A DNA stretch of 64,000 nucleotides. It comes from Verrucomicrobiales bacterium (lineage in GTDB: Bacteria; Verrucomicrobiota; Verrucomicrobiia; Limisphaerales; J093). The position numbers were made by a program, and so were the translations under genes. Below the pieces are notes generated by a model that worked only from the letters and a program-made list of their open reading frames with translations, was not told where the DNA came from and did no database searches. The stretch is from contig JACKPV010000033.1 of NCBI GenBank assembly GCA_024233305.1, forward strand, positions 1 through 64,000, given 5' to 3'. This document shows, in pieces, positions 25,372 to 35,202 of this stretch (its first letter is position 1; every line of letters starts with the position of its first letter).

Positions 25372-27473
25372 GCGGTTGCCTCCGTGGGGCCGGCGGAACG
25401 GTTCGATCCCCGCCCGGCCAGCCAGGTTTCCACCACCAGAATCACCAGCGTCGCCAGCACGAGCCAACGCCAGAGTTTTTGCCGGTTTTCCATGTCCGCC
25501 CGGTGCAATTGCACCTCCCGGGCCGCCGCCACCGCCAGTTCACCGGCCGACCGCGCGGTCGGCACCCCCAACCCCGCGAGGTCCTCCGCCAACATCGGCG
25601 TGGTCTGGCTCTCGAGCGGATCGAGGTTCACCGCAAACGACAACTCCTCCTCGCCCAGGCGCGCCACATAGACTCCCGCCAGGTCCGTCCCGCCAAACGT
25701 GGGGGCGCCAGCCACCAGCGAAACCACGGCGCCATCGGGCCGGACCACCGTCGCGGTCCCGCCGCCTGACGCCCGGGCAAAGGACAATGGCGCCCGGTCG
25801 CCCACGAGGTATTGCGCCGGCGCGGGCGGACGGACACCGCTGTATTCGAGCACCGAGTAGAGCAACGGCACGAATTTGGAGGACAAGGCGAGTTGACTGT
25901 CGGCGGGATGCCAGCCGGAGGTAAGCAACAACACGCGACCCGGGCCCGCGGGAATCTCGATCAACGCCGGGTCTCCATCGTCAAAACGAGCCGGCACGCG
26001 GGCGCCGGTGATGGCGTCCGCATCAAGGCGCCGGTGCCGCCAGAAATGCACCTTCGTGAAATCGCTGTAACGCACGTCGGCGAACGCCGCAAAGACCGGA
26101 TGCTGAAAGTCGATTTCCCCGAGGAGCGCATGGCGCGCCGTGGCGACCTCCTCGATGTCCGGGGCGGCCAGGTCAAGAGAAGCCAGCAACCGACCGGCAT
26201 CCTCGGCCGACCTGGGCGCCGCAAGCACGGTCGCCCCCGCCGCGAGCCGCGCGCGAACCACCGCCCGCAAGCCCTCACCGGGCGGGCCGGTCATCACGAG
26301 CAATGACGGCGGTTCCCGTTCCAAGCGGGCCGGCGCGGTGACGGCATCCAGCGCGCGCACCTCGACGGTCTGCCGGGGAGTCGCTTGAAACGCTCGCTGC
26401 ACGAAGAACAACTCCTCCTTGCCCGCCTCCGCGGTGTCGCCTCCGACGTAGCCCACCGTGCTGTGGAGTTGGGGCGGTGGCAGCAGGTGAACCTCGTTGT
26501 CAAAGGGCTCGAGGTCTCCCAGCAACCGCGCCCGCGGCACGCCCGCCGGCAGGTTGGTCAGCGCGAGGGTGAAAATCCGGCTTTGTCCCGGCGGCACATG
26601 CACGTCCACCAGCGGACCGGACAGCGTGTTGTCGGGGCCCACCCAGCCGACGCGAAACTGTTCGACCGCCGAGTCCGCCGTGTTCACAACGCGCAACCGG
26701 ACGCGGTCCTTGGCCGCCCGGGCGGTGGAGCGCACCTCGCCAGCGGCCTGCAATCCGGTGTTGGCGCTGTTGGCCGGCGAAACCGTCTCCACGTCGACCT
26801 CCATCCCGCGAGGCCATTCGTGGGCCTGCAGACCGTTCAACCGGCTTCCCTGCTGGAGGTCGGAAATGAGCACGAGCCGCAGCCGGCGCGTTCCGGCCTC
26901 GGTTCCTTCCGCCAGGAATTCCGCCGCCCGGATCAGCGCCTGATCGAGATGCGTCCCCGCCTGCGTTGGATTGATCCCCGCCAGTTGTTCGCGGGCCAAG
27001 GCCAGCCGCGCATTGGCCTCGACCGCATTCCACGCGGGGAAATCCACCAGCGTGCGGGCCTCGCGATCAAACGTGAGCACCGCGGCTTCGTCGCCGGGTT
27101 TGGCCGTCCGCAACGCGACGAGCGCCTTGTCGGTTGCCTGCTTCCAGAGATCCCCGCGCCCCATGCTGGCGCTCGTGTCGAGCAACACCACGAGTCGCGC
27201 GCCTTCCGGCGCCGGCAGGACCGTATCGTCGTGGGTGACGAAAAACGGCCGGGCAAAGCCCAGGGCCAACAGGCCAATCGCTGCGCACCGCAGGAGCAGG
27301 AGCAGGAGGTTCTCGAGGCGGTTCCGCTGCCGAAGCCGCGGCGGCGCGGGCCGCAGGAACATCAGCGAACCGAACGGGGTGCGCTTCCGGGTGGTCCGCC
27401 GCACCAGATGGAAGATCACCGGCAGGGCCACCGACAGCGCGCCCAGCAGAAACAGCGGCGCGAGAAAGCTCAT
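25368..27473 (-). CDS. BatA-domain membrane protein with von Willebrand A domain
   Basis: A 701-residue protein. Residues 1-80 are the BatA/aerotolerance N-terminal domain (FLAPLFLLGALSVALPVIFHLVRR and a second helix LLLLLLRCAAIGLLAL). The vWA domain follows, with an intact MIDAS start DTSASMG and VLISDLQQG. A long beta-rich region leads to a C-terminal helix (LWRWLVLATLVILVVETW). It probably binds a ligand or partner protein through a metal in its vWA domain, outside the cytoplasmic membrane. ATG 27473 is chosen over longer frames because homology starts at MSFLAPLF, and it overlaps the DUF58 stop by 4 bases. Confidence 0.85.
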   Translation of the reverse strand: MSFLAPLFLLGALSVALPVIFHLVRRTTRKRTPFGSLMFLRPAPPRLRQRNRLENLLLLLLRCAAIGLLALGFARPFFVTHDDTVLPAPEGARLVVLLDTSASMGRGDLWKQATDKALVALRTAKPGDEAAVLTFDREARTLVDFPAWNAVEANARLALAREQLAGINPTQAGTHLDQALIRAAEFLAEGTEAGTRRLRLVLISDLQQGSRLNGLQAHEWPRGMEVDVETVSPANSANTGLQAAGEVRSTARAAKDRVRLRVVNTADSAVEQFRVGWVGPDNTLSGPLVDVHVPPGQSRIFTLALTNLPAGVPRARLLGDLEPFDNEVHLLPPPQLHSTVGYVGGDTAEAGKEELFFVQRAFQATPRQTVEVRALDAVTAPARLEREPPSLLVMTGPPGEGLRAVVRARLAAGATVLAAPRSAEDAGRLLASLDLAAPDIEEVATARHALLGEIDFQHPVFAAFADVRYSDFTKVHFWRHRRLDADAITGARVPARFDDGDPALIEIPAGPGRVLLLTSGWHPADSQLALSSKFVPLLYSVLEYSGVRPPAPAQYLVGDRAPLSFARASGGGTATVVRPDGAVVSLVAGAPTFGGTDLAGVYVARLGEEELSFAVNLDPLESQTTPMLAEDLAGLGVPTARSAGELAVAAAREVQLHRADMENRQKLWRWLVLATLVILVVETWLAGRGSNRSAGPTEATA

Positions 27474-28435
27474 CCGCCCCTCCCCGCAACCCGGGACTGT
27501 GCCCGGCGGGTGGTGGGCCCGCGCTGCCGCCGCGCGCCCAGGAAGTCGAACAGGGCCAGTTCGAGGGGTTGATCCGACGTCAACCGGATGCACTCCCCCC
27601 CCAGCCGGCGGGCCAGGTCGCGCACCATTTCGCAGTGGCCCTCGAGCCGACGCTGGTAATCCCGTCGGGCGGTGGCCGGATCGACCATCAGCGTCCGACC
27701 GCTTTCCGGGTCTTCGAGCACCGCGGGTTCGCCGATCTCGAGCGAAACCTCGACGGGATCGAGCACTTGAAAGAGGATCAAATCGTGCCCTGTCGCCGCC
27801 AGTTGTCCGAGGGCCACCTCGAGCCGTTCGAGCGGGGCGAGGAAGTCCGAGATGAGGATGACCAGCCCGCGCTTGCGCACCAGTTCGGCCACGCGCTGGA
27901 GCGGCGTCACCAAATCGGTGGCCCGCCCGCCCGTGACTTCCTCGAGGGTCAGCATCAACCGCCGCAAATGGCTCGCCCGATGGCGTGCCGGCAGATAGTC
28001 CCGGATCTTCTCGTCAAACGTCATCAGCCCGACACCGTCGCCCTGACCATGCAGGAAATACGCGAGGGCCGCCGCCAGCGTGCGCGTGTATTCCGCCTTG
28101 TTCCACGCCAGTGATCCGTAGGCCATCGAGCGGCTTTGGTCCACGACCAGCTGGCAGCGGAGATTTGTCTCGTCCTCGAAGCGCTTGATGAAGAAGCGGT
28201 CGCTGCGGGCGTAAACCCGCCAGTCCAGATAGCGGAGTTCGTCTCCCGGGCTGTATTGCCGGTATTCCGTGAACTCGACCGAGAAGCCGTGGTAAGGGCT
28301 CCGGTGAATGCCGCTCCAAAAACCCTCGACCACGACCCGCGCCCGCAGCTCAAGGTTGCGGATGCGCATCAGCGTCCGCGGATCGATCAACGCCGCGAAA
28401 GGCGGGGCGGGAGCAGTCGCGGCGACCGGGCTCAT
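27470..28435 (-). CDS. DUF58 vWA-like protein
   Basis: A 321-residue cytoplasmic protein of the DUF58 family. It has the defining stretch GFSVEFTEYRQYSPGDELRYLDWRVYARSDRFFIKRFEDETN. The vWA-like part has VVDQSRSM (DxSxS MIDAS) and VILISDFLAPLERL. DUF58 proteins are almost always encoded beside MoxR ATPases and are thought to be their partners. The C-terminal tail is Arg-rich. It overlaps both neighbours by 4 bases. Confidence 0.9.
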   Translation of the reverse strand: MSPVAATAPAPPFAALIDPRTLMRIRNLELRARVVVEGFWSGIHRSPYHGFSVEFTEYRQYSPGDELRYLDWRVYARSDRFFIKRFEDETNLRCQLVVDQSRSMAYGSLAWNKAEYTRTLAAALAYFLHGQGDGVGLMTFDEKIRDYLPARHRASHLRRLMLTLEEVTGGRATDLVTPLQRVAELVRKRGLVILISDFLAPLERLEVALGQLAATGHDLILFQVLDPVEVSLEIGEPAVLEDPESGRTLMVDPATARRDYQRRLEGHCEMVRDLARRLGGECIRLTSDQPLELALFDFLGARRQRGPTTRRAQSRVAGRGG

Positions 28436-29475
28436 GGCAGCGGCGGCTTGACCGTCTCGAGCAGGCGACGGATGACGTCCTCGACCCGCACCCCGTCGGC
28501 TTCGGCGCGGTAGTTCAGCAACATGCGATGGCGCAGGACGGGCGCGGCCAGACTGCGGATGTCATCGAGCGAAACGTGGGCGCCCCCTTTGAGCAGCACC
28601 CGCGCCTTGGCGCCGAGCACGAGGAACTGTGCCGCCCGCGTGCCGGCGCCCCAACTGATCCACTGATTGATGAAGTCGGGCGCGGCGCCTTGATGCGGGC
28701 GCGAGGCGGCGGCGATCTGCACAGCGTAGCGCACGACTTCATCCGCAATGGGCACGCCCCGGACCAGTTCCTGGAACTGCAGCACGTCCTCCCCGGTAAA
28801 CAGCCGCTGGATGGGCGCGGGCGCCCCGGCGGTCGTTCGTTTCACGACGTCGACCTCGTCGTCCTCCGGCAAGTAATCCATCACCACGTTGAACATGAAC
28901 CGGTCGAGTTGCGCCTCGGGCAACGGGTAGGTGCCCTCCATCTCGATGGGGTTCTGGGTCGCAAGCACGAAGAAAGGACGTTCCAATAGATGCCGATGCC
29001 CCGCCGCGGTCACCTGGTATTCCTGCATCGCTTCGAGCAACGCGGCCTGTGTTTTCGGCGGCGTGCGGTTGATTTCGTCGGCCAGGATGATGTTGGCGAA
29101 CACCGGCCCCTTGACGAAGGTCAACTGCCTTCCCTGCCCCGTATCCTGGAGGATCTCGGTGCCGGTGATGTCGGCCGGCATGAGGTCGGGCGTGAACTGG
29201 ATGCGCTGGAATTGGAGGTGGAAGATCCGGGCGATGGATTTGACCAGCAGGGTTTTCGCCAGTCCGGGCGCACCGGTGATCAGGCAATGGCCCCCGGCGA
29301 AAAGCGCCGTCAGAATCTGGTCGATGACCTCCCGCTGGCCAACGATGACTTTGCCGAGTTCGGCTTCGATCTGACGGCGCCCGCCGGTGAGGCGCTCGAA
29401 GACCTCGCGCTCGTTGAGGGCCGGGGTTGCGGCAGCCGGACCGGCCGGGTTTTCGACGGGAGAGGGGAAACTCAT
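28432..29475 (-). CDS. MoxR-family AAA+ ATPase (first operon)
   Basis: A 347-residue AAA+ protein. Walker A GAPGLAKT (about residues 65-72), Walker B ILADEINR, sensor VLATQNPIEMEGTYPLPEAQLDRF, and the C-terminal lid. MoxR ATPases act as chaperones in maturation of protein complexes together with vWA proteins. Start ATG 29475, preceded by a short gap of 27 bases from the DUF4159 gene, the only non-overlapping junction in the operon. Confidence 0.93.
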   Translation of the reverse strand: MSFPSPVENPAGPAAATPALNEREVFERLTGGRRQIEAELGKVIVGQREVIDQILTALFAGGHCLITGAPGLAKTLLVKSIARIFHLQFQRIQFTPDLMPADITGTEILQDTGQGRQLTFVKGPVFANIILADEINRTPPKTQAALLEAMQEYQVTAAGHRHLLERPFFVLATQNPIEMEGTYPLPEAQLDRFMFNVVMDYLPEDDEVDVVKRTTAGAPAPIQRLFTGEDVLQFQELVRGVPIADEVVRYAVQIAAASRPHQGAAPDFINQWISWGAGTRAAQFLVLGAKARVLLKGGAHVSLDDIRSLAAPVLRHRMLLNYRAEADGVRVEDVIRRLLETVKPPLP

Positions 29476-29502
29476 GATCGAGGCAAGGGAATCGCGCTGC
29501 GG

Positions 29503-30375
29503 TTAATGGGTCATGACGTAGAAAAGCACGTTGATGCCAAGCGGGTAGGCAATCTTCTCCGCGAAGTTGTGAAAGTAATAATCGCTCTCCCCTTCCCGCT
29601 CCCAGCCGTCGCCGTTGTCGGTGTTGTGCGTGGCCAGCACCATCAGCCGGCCCTGATCATCGAAGATCGCCCGATGATGCACCTCCCGGGCGTCGGGACG
29701 TTCCCAGGTCACACCGCCGTTCCACTGGCTCTCGACGCCCAGCCCGACATTGGGGACCTGCCCCTTGGCCTTGATCTGGAACACGCAGCTGTAGATGGGG
29801 TGGTCCAGCGGTAGCTCGACGAAGTTCCGGGTAGGAAACACCTGCCGCAGCACCGCCTCGCAGTTCATCCACTCCGCTTCGCCCCAGAAATCGTCGAGCA
29901 TCAGGAAACCGCCGTTCAACAGGTAGTTGCGCAGAGCCTCCACCTCGGGCTCGCTCAGTTCCAGGCCGCCGGGCTCGACGATGTAGACGAACGGGAAATC
30001 CGCGAGATCGGGATCGGTCAACCGCAGCACCCGCCCGTCCGGATCCACTTTCATCGAGGTCATCTGCTGCAAGCGGAACGAGAGGTTCAAGTCGCTGTCC
30101 GGCAAATCGGTCGCCCAACCGGCGCCCCGATAGCCGCCGCGGTCATAGCAGATGCGGGCGAAGGTGAAGACGTCCTTCTGGAAGGCCGGCGCGTTGGTCC
30201 AGGTCGGGGTGCCCGTGCTCCGGGAAGGAACCTCCCGGGCCGTGCGGGGAACCGTGCCGGACCAGCCACGAAAGCCGCCCCGAAAGCCACCGCGCGGCCC
30301 GCCCCATCGCTGGGCCATGACCAACCCTCCCAGAAGCAGGGCGACCAGCAGCCACCCGGCGCGCCGCCGCATCAT
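29503..30375 (-). CDS. DUF4159 exported protein
   Basis: A 290-residue protein with a signal peptide (RRRAGWLLVALLLGGLVMA) and a Gly/Arg/Phe-rich linker (about 25-50). The conserved block runs from FTFARICYDRGG through PFVYIVEPGGLELSEPEVEALRNYLLNGGFLMLDDFWGE, an amidotransferase-like fold without a visible nucleophile, and ends with HNTDNGD. DUF4159 genes co-occur with MoxR and BatA genes. Start ATG 30375 overlaps the upstream stop by 4 bases; the next ATG, 30372, is adjacent. Confidence 0.82.
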   Translation of the reverse strand: MMRRRAGWLLVALLLGGLVMAQRWGGPRGGFRGGFRGWSGTVPRTAREVPSRSTGTPTWTNAPAFQKDVFTFARICYDRGGYRGAGWATDLPDSDLNLSFRLQQMTSMKVDPDGRVLRLTDPDLADFPFVYIVEPGGLELSEPEVEALRNYLLNGGFLMLDDFWGEAEWMNCEAVLRQVFPTRNFVELPLDHPIYSCVFQIKAKGQVPNVGLGVESQWNGGVTWERPDAREVHHRAIFDDQGRLMVLATHNTDNGDGWEREGESDYYFHNFAEKIAYPLGINVLFYVMTH

Positions 30376-32972
30376 GTGCCCGCCTCCCCGGTTTCGACCG
30401 GCGCTTCCTCCCGCTCCCATTCGAGCAGGAGTTGGAGGGCTTCGCGGTAGCGCGGCGCCTCCTCGAGGGCCTGGAGGAGATGACGCTTGGCCGAAGGATC
30501 GTCCAATCGGCGCAAATGGCGGGCCAGTTTGAAGTGCGCTTCCGCCGGGTTGGCCGTGCCCAACTCGATCAAGGCCCGCCAGGCGCGCACGGCCAACCGG
30601 GGATTATCCTGCGCCTCGGCCGCCTGCGCCAGGAACCGGTACGGAAGCGGGACCAGCGGATTGACGGCGAGGTAGCGCCGGGAGTTCGACTCGACCAGCG
30701 GCCAATCCCCGGCCTCCGCCCCCAGTTCCATCAACCGCTGATACGCCCCCAACGCCGTGTCGTCGCAGGTGGCGAGCCGCTCCAGGGCGGCCCGTTCCTT
30801 CAGGGTGTCGCCCTGCGCCCGGTAAACCCCGGCGAGTTGCAGGTGCACGCTGTCCGGCCCGGCAAACCCCGGATAGGCGGTGGCGATCAGTTCCAGCAAC
30901 TCCGCCGCCGCATTCCATTCCCCGGCGTCCATGTGCGCCTGCGCCTGACGAAGCAGCACCCAGAAGTTGTTCGGGCGGGTCTTCGCCCAGAGTTCCCACG
31001 CCTCCTCACCCAGGCCCGCGAGAATCGAATCCTGGGCGGGTTTCTCCCAGTCCAGGTTCGGCGCCAGCGCGGCCGCGGTCTCCCGGGCGTAGGTCTCGAA
31101 GGCCCGGTCCAACTCGGCGATTGGCAGGGTGTGCCGGGCCAGCACCGCGTTGATCTCCTCGCCTCCGCCCAGATCGGCGAGAATCGCCCGCAGCTGGTCG
31201 AACCCGAAGCGTTCGACGAGGAACTCGACCACCAGCGAGGACTCGTAATAGGCGAACTGAAGGTGCTTTTCCGACCGCGGCGCAAGAAAGGCCCCGCTGA
31301 GTTCCGAAACCGGCGTCAGGTCCTCGCCGAGGATCATCTCGCGGTAATCGGGATCCAGCCGTTCTCCCCAGGCGGGACTGGCCTGGCGTTCCTCGAACAC
31401 CGAGATCCCCTCGCTCAACCACCGCGGCATCTTGTTCCGCGTCAATTGCAGGGTGATCACGTGCGTGAACTCATGCCAGATCACCGCCTCCCAATTGAAC
31501 GGATGTCCCGGTCTTGAGGCCGGGCTGTTCGCCGTCACGACCGGCCCGAAGCACACCCCGAGGAACCCATGGTTCTCGGGCATCCCGAAGGTGCGCACCG
31601 CAAAGTCCTGCTGTTCCGCGAAAATCTCGAGCAACACCGGCCCCGGAAGTTCGAGTCCGTAACGACCGGTCAGATGCTCGCGGGCCGCGTCCAGCAATTC
31701 GAGCACACGGTCCCCGTAAATCGCCGCCTCCCGGGGAACCATGCGAACTACGAAATGCTCGTTCGTGAGCGTGTGGTACTTCGCCATTGCGTCCTTGAGG
31801 GTGACCAGGTTCATCGCCGCGACGTCGTAGCCGTCCGCCTGATGCACCTCTTCCGCCAGCCGCCAGCCTTCGGTTTCCTGCCCGAGACGCAACAGGTCCT
31901 GCGCCAATTGCTCCTTCGCCGGGAGAAAGTCGGGCTGGAAGGCGAGGGCCTGGCGTTGCCGCTCGGCGCCCTCGGCGAAGCGGTATTTCTGGGAGAGCTT
32001 CCTGCCAACCAGGTGCGGCACCGCCGGATTGTTGGTCCAGAACTTGAGCGCCATCTCCATCGCCGCCTGCTCGCGTCCCGGCTGGTTTTGCAGATGCGCC
32101 AGCACCGCGCGATAGGCCCAGGTCTCGGGATGATACGGATTCACGGACCGCGCATGATCGGTCAACCGTTCCGCCTCCGGGTAGTCCTCGGCATCAACCG
32201 CGTAATCGGCCAGCAGCAGCAGGCTCGGGATATGGTTCGGGTTGACCTTCAACGCCGCCTCGACCGAGGCCATCATCAGCGAGGGGTCGCTCGGGGCAAA
32301 CGCCCGGGCCAGGCCAAGATGCAGATCCGGATCGCCGGGCAGCCGCTCCAAACCCTCCTGAAACTGCTTTGCCGCGAGAGCGTAATCGCCCTTGTCCAGC
32401 GCCAGTTCACCCCCGGCCAGATACGGCCCGCGGGCCTGGGGATCCAGCTGTTTCGCCTTCGCATAGACCCGGTCCAGCACATCCTTCGGATCGGCTCCGC
32501 GGGCTAGGGCCGCGCGACCGAAGTACACGAGGTCCGACGCGTCGCGGTAGGACCACGGCCGGGACGCCACCAGATCGATGATCTCGTCCGTCATCCGGTT
32601 CGCCGCCGCCTGATCTCCCAATTGCCGGTAAACCTCCCGACCGGACCACCGCAGGGCAATACTCCGGGATTCGCCCGCCAGAGCATTGGTAAGGACGGTG
32701 CGGGCCTCGGCATATCGTCCGAGGTTGGAGAGCCCTTCGATCAGGTAAACCGGCCATTGAAGCGAATAGGGTCGCTCCGCCAGCGAGGACTCGGCCATCA
32801 CCACGGCCCCGGTGTAATCCCCCTGACGCAGCAGCCGCTCGGCATCCTCGAAGTCCGCTCCCCAGACGAAACCGGCACAAAGCGACAGGCAGCAAGCAAA
32901 GGCCCTCCCCCCGGCGAGGTTCCGGCGAGGGCGCAGGCGATTGCCGTCGTGATTCAGGCTTATTCGCACCAT
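30372..32972 (-). CDS. TPR-repeat protein with peptidase MA-like zinc metallopeptidase domain
   Basis: An 866-residue exported protein and the first gene of the operon. A signal peptide ends near GADFEDAE (about residue 40). TPR-type helical repeats fill about 40-390. A gluzincin domain follows, with HEFTH (H500, E501, H504) and WLSEGISVFEE (E521) as zinc and catalytic residues. More TPR repeats occupy about 650-860. The predicted role is a periplasmic protease on a protein scaffold. ATG 32972 is preceded by GAAGAAG at 6-12 bases. Confidence 0.85.
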   Translation of the reverse strand: MVRISLNHDGNRLRPRRNLAGGRAFACCLSLCAGFVWGADFEDAERLLRQGDYTGAVVMAESSLAERPYSLQWPVYLIEGLSNLGRYAEARTVLTNALAGESRSIALRWSGREVYRQLGDQAAANRMTDEIIDLVASRPWSYRDASDLVYFGRAALARGADPKDVLDRVYAKAKQLDPQARGPYLAGGELALDKGDYALAAKQFQEGLERLPGDPDLHLGLARAFAPSDPSLMMASVEAALKVNPNHIPSLLLLADYAVDAEDYPEAERLTDHARSVNPYHPETWAYRAVLAHLQNQPGREQAAMEMALKFWTNNPAVPHLVGRKLSQKYRFAEGAERQRQALAFQPDFLPAKEQLAQDLLRLGQETEGWRLAEEVHQADGYDVAAMNLVTLKDAMAKYHTLTNEHFVVRMVPREAAIYGDRVLELLDAAREHLTGRYGLELPGPVLLEIFAEQQDFAVRTFGMPENHGFLGVCFGPVVTANSPASRPGHPFNWEAVIWHEFTHVITLQLTRNKMPRWLSEGISVFEERQASPAWGERLDPDYREMILGEDLTPVSELSGAFLAPRSEKHLQFAYYESSLVVEFLVERFGFDQLRAILADLGGGEEINAVLARHTLPIAELDRAFETYARETAAALAPNLDWEKPAQDSILAGLGEEAWELWAKTRPNNFWVLLRQAQAHMDAGEWNAAAELLELIATAYPGFAGPDSVHLQLAGVYRAQGDTLKERAALERLATCDDTALGAYQRLMELGAEAGDWPLVESNSRRYLAVNPLVPLPYRFLAQAAEAQDNPRLAVRAWRALIELGTANPAEAHFKLARHLRRLDDPSAKRHLLQALEEAPRYREALQLLLEWEREEAPVETGEAGT

Positions 32973-33176
32973 TCAGACTTCTTCGACCAGCTTCAGACTA
33001 GACCATCCCCGAAACGGCCACAAGCGGGCCGGGCCGCTAAATCGCCCCGCGCGTCCGGCGCCGGCGCCGCCCCGGAGTTTCGACGGTTGGAAAGCCCCCG
33101 AGGTTACGTCGGGAAGGGTTTCCCCCCGCCCGGGTGCGCGGCGTGCGAAGCGCCCAGACCGCCCTCCGGCTCCGGA

Positions 33177-34976
33177 TCATTTCCCGACCAGCACCCGCCG
33201 CCGGTAAACGCGGTCCGCGTTGCAGACGTAGAGCAGGTCGCCCGCCGGTCCGGCAAGGGCGCAGCTGACAATGCCCTTCGCCTGCGGCCGCGCCACCACC
33301 CCACCAAGCCGCCCGGTCGCATCGAACACCTGAATGCCCTCGTGGGAAGTGATCCAAGCCCGGCCCAGGCGGTCCGTGGTCATGCCGTCGCCGCCGCTGT
33401 CCTCCCGGTCCTGCGGCTTGCGCAACTGCATGTAACGTTCCCCGCCACGCAGACTGCCATCCGGCGCGATGAGGAAGCTCCAGCCGTTGGTCCCGCGGTA
33501 TTCACTCACCAGCAGAAACCGCCCGTCCGGACTCAGCGCGATCCCGTTCGGCGCGACGATTCCCCCCGCGACCGGCGCCGGTCGGGCCATTCCGCGGGCG
33601 CTGACGGGCACCCGCACCACGGCGCCGGCGCCCGTGTCTGTGAAGTAGATGTTGCCGGCCCGGGTCACCACGAGGTCGTTGGGCTCGACGTTCAGCGCGA
33701 CGGTCTCCACCGCCTTTGTGGCCGGGTCAATCACCACGATTCGTTTGCGGTCATCGTCCCCGCCCCCCTGCGAGCAGGCGTACAGCATCCCGTCAGACCC
33801 GAACTTCATGCCGCTGATGCGCAGCCCATTGGACAGCCAGACTTCCGGCCGGGCCGCGCCGGATTCCACCCGGTAGATGATCCCGACAGGGAGGTCGGCA
33901 AAGTAGAACTCCCCTTCCGAACCGGGGCACGCCGCATCAGTGAACCGGTAGCCCTCCCCCACGAGTTCCCATTCGTCGCCGTGACCGCCTCCGCCGCGGG
34001 GCAGGATCTTCGACAGCGCCTCGTCACCGGAGAAGTTGTCGCGGGTAAGCGGGGCGGGCAGAACGGGAAGCTCCGGTCGCCAGAGCCAACGCAGGGAATC
34101 GGGCAGGATCGCCCCGCCATGCCCGCCGTTGTGCGCGCCGTCCCCGAACTCGAAGCGAAAATCATAGCCCGCGAAGGCCAGGGCGCTGGCCAACTGCTGA
34201 TTCGCCAGCGGCCAGTTGCCATGGAGGTTGTTCAGGTCGTTGCTACCGTCCTGGAGCAGGACGCGGATCGGTTTACGTTCCGTCTTGCGGATCAGCGCCG
34301 GATAAACGTGGCCCCCGCGGATGTTCACGAAGCTGCCGATGTGCGACAGCACCTTGCCAAAAGCGTCGGGGCGTTCCCAGGCCGCCGTCCAGGCGCAGAT
34401 GCCGCCGCTGCTCATCCCGCAAATGGCGCGACGCCGCGGATCGCTGCTGACGTTGAGGTTCCAGTGATTCACCACCCACGGCAGGAGTTCATCCAGCAGG
34501 AAGCGGGCGTAGGCGTCCCCGAGCGAGTCGTATTCGAGACTGCGGTTGTTCCGGCTGCCCCACCCGCCGGCCGCCGGACCGTCGTCGCCGCGGTGACCCG
34601 GATTGACGAACACGCCGATCGTCACCGGCATCTCCCCCCGCGCAATGAGGTTGTCGAAGACGATGGGCGCCCGCATCTGCCCATCGGTCGAGACGTAGGC
34701 GTGGCCGTCCTGGAAGACCATGAGGGCCGCCGGTTCGCGCCCGTCGTATTGCGCCGGGATGTAGACCCAGCCCGCCCGTTCGGTTGCCGGATAAACCTGG
34801 GATTGACGGAAACTGAAGGGCTCGACCCGACCCGCGGGAACTCCGGGAGCGCGCGCGCTGGACTCCGAACCGAGCTGGTAGGCATCGGCGCCCAGGACCG
34901 TGGCAGCCCCCAGCATCAGAGGAAACCAGAGCAACAGTCCGGAACGGGCCCGGAAACGGCAACGAGGGTGTGACAT
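33177..34976 (-). CDS. Secreted esterase / SMP-30-type lactonase two-domain enzyme
   Basis: A 599-residue exported protein. A signal peptide (about 1-30) precedes an esterase D-like alpha/beta hydrolase (about 45-320). The nucleophile is in CGMSSGG, and the catalytic His may be in DGAHNGGHGG. A six-bladed propeller of the SMP-30/gluconolactonase/LRE type follows (about 335-595; EPNDLVVTRAGNIYFTDTG, APNGIALSPDGRFLLVSE). The pairing suggests deacylation of a plant sugar ester and opening of a sugar lactone, but the substrates are unknown. Start ATG 34976; longer frames upstream lack a signal. Confidence 0.83.
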   Translation of the reverse strand: MSHPRCRFRARSGLLLWFPLMLGAATVLGADAYQLGSESSARAPGVPAGRVEPFSFRQSQVYPATERAGWVYIPAQYDGREPAALMVFQDGHAYVSTDGQMRAPIVFDNLIARGEMPVTIGVFVNPGHRGDDGPAAGGWGSRNNRSLEYDSLGDAYARFLLDELLPWVVNHWNLNVSSDPRRRAICGMSSGGICAWTAAWERPDAFGKVLSHIGSFVNIRGGHVYPALIRKTERKPIRVLLQDGSNDLNNLHGNWPLANQQLASALAFAGYDFRFEFGDGAHNGGHGGAILPDSLRWLWRPELPVLPAPLTRDNFSGDEALSKILPRGGGGHGDEWELVGEGYRFTDAACPGSEGEFYFADLPVGIIYRVESGAARPEVWLSNGLRISGMKFGSDGMLYACSQGGGDDDRKRIVVIDPATKAVETVALNVEPNDLVVTRAGNIYFTDTGAGAVVRVPVSARGMARPAPVAGGIVAPNGIALSPDGRFLLVSEYRGTNGWSFLIAPDGSLRGGERYMQLRKPQDREDSGGDGMTTDRLGRAWITSHEGIQVFDATGRLGGVVARPQAKGIVSCALAGPAGDLLYVCNADRVYRRRVLVGK

Positions 34977-35143
34977 GGGCGGACTGTGCGGCACGGGCCG
35001 CCGGCCTGCAAGACTGGGGAAACACCGCCGGACCGGGCTCCAGTGGACACCATTCGGGAGGTCCGGAGCGCCCGATGCAGTCCGTGATGGTTCTGGCCCG
35101 TGACTTGCTAAAAACGGGGTCTGACGACTTTGCCAAACGAGCG

Positions 35144-35172
35144 TTGACACTCGAACGGCGCCTCATTAGTTT
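35144..35172 (+). promoter_or_regulatory. Predicted promoter of the coiled-coil gene
   Basis: A perfect -35 TTGACA (35144-35149), a 17-base spacer and TAGTTT (35167-35172), about 30 bases before ATG 35203. The surroundings are richer in A and T than the genes on either side. Confidence 0.55.
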
Positions 35173-35202
35173 GGCCCGGTTCGCGAACCAAGACACAGAA
35201 TC

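Noticed and set aside
32622..34973. A 783-codon frame opposite the esterase gene
   Set aside because: The minus strand has the nucleophile motif, signal peptide and propeller repeats.
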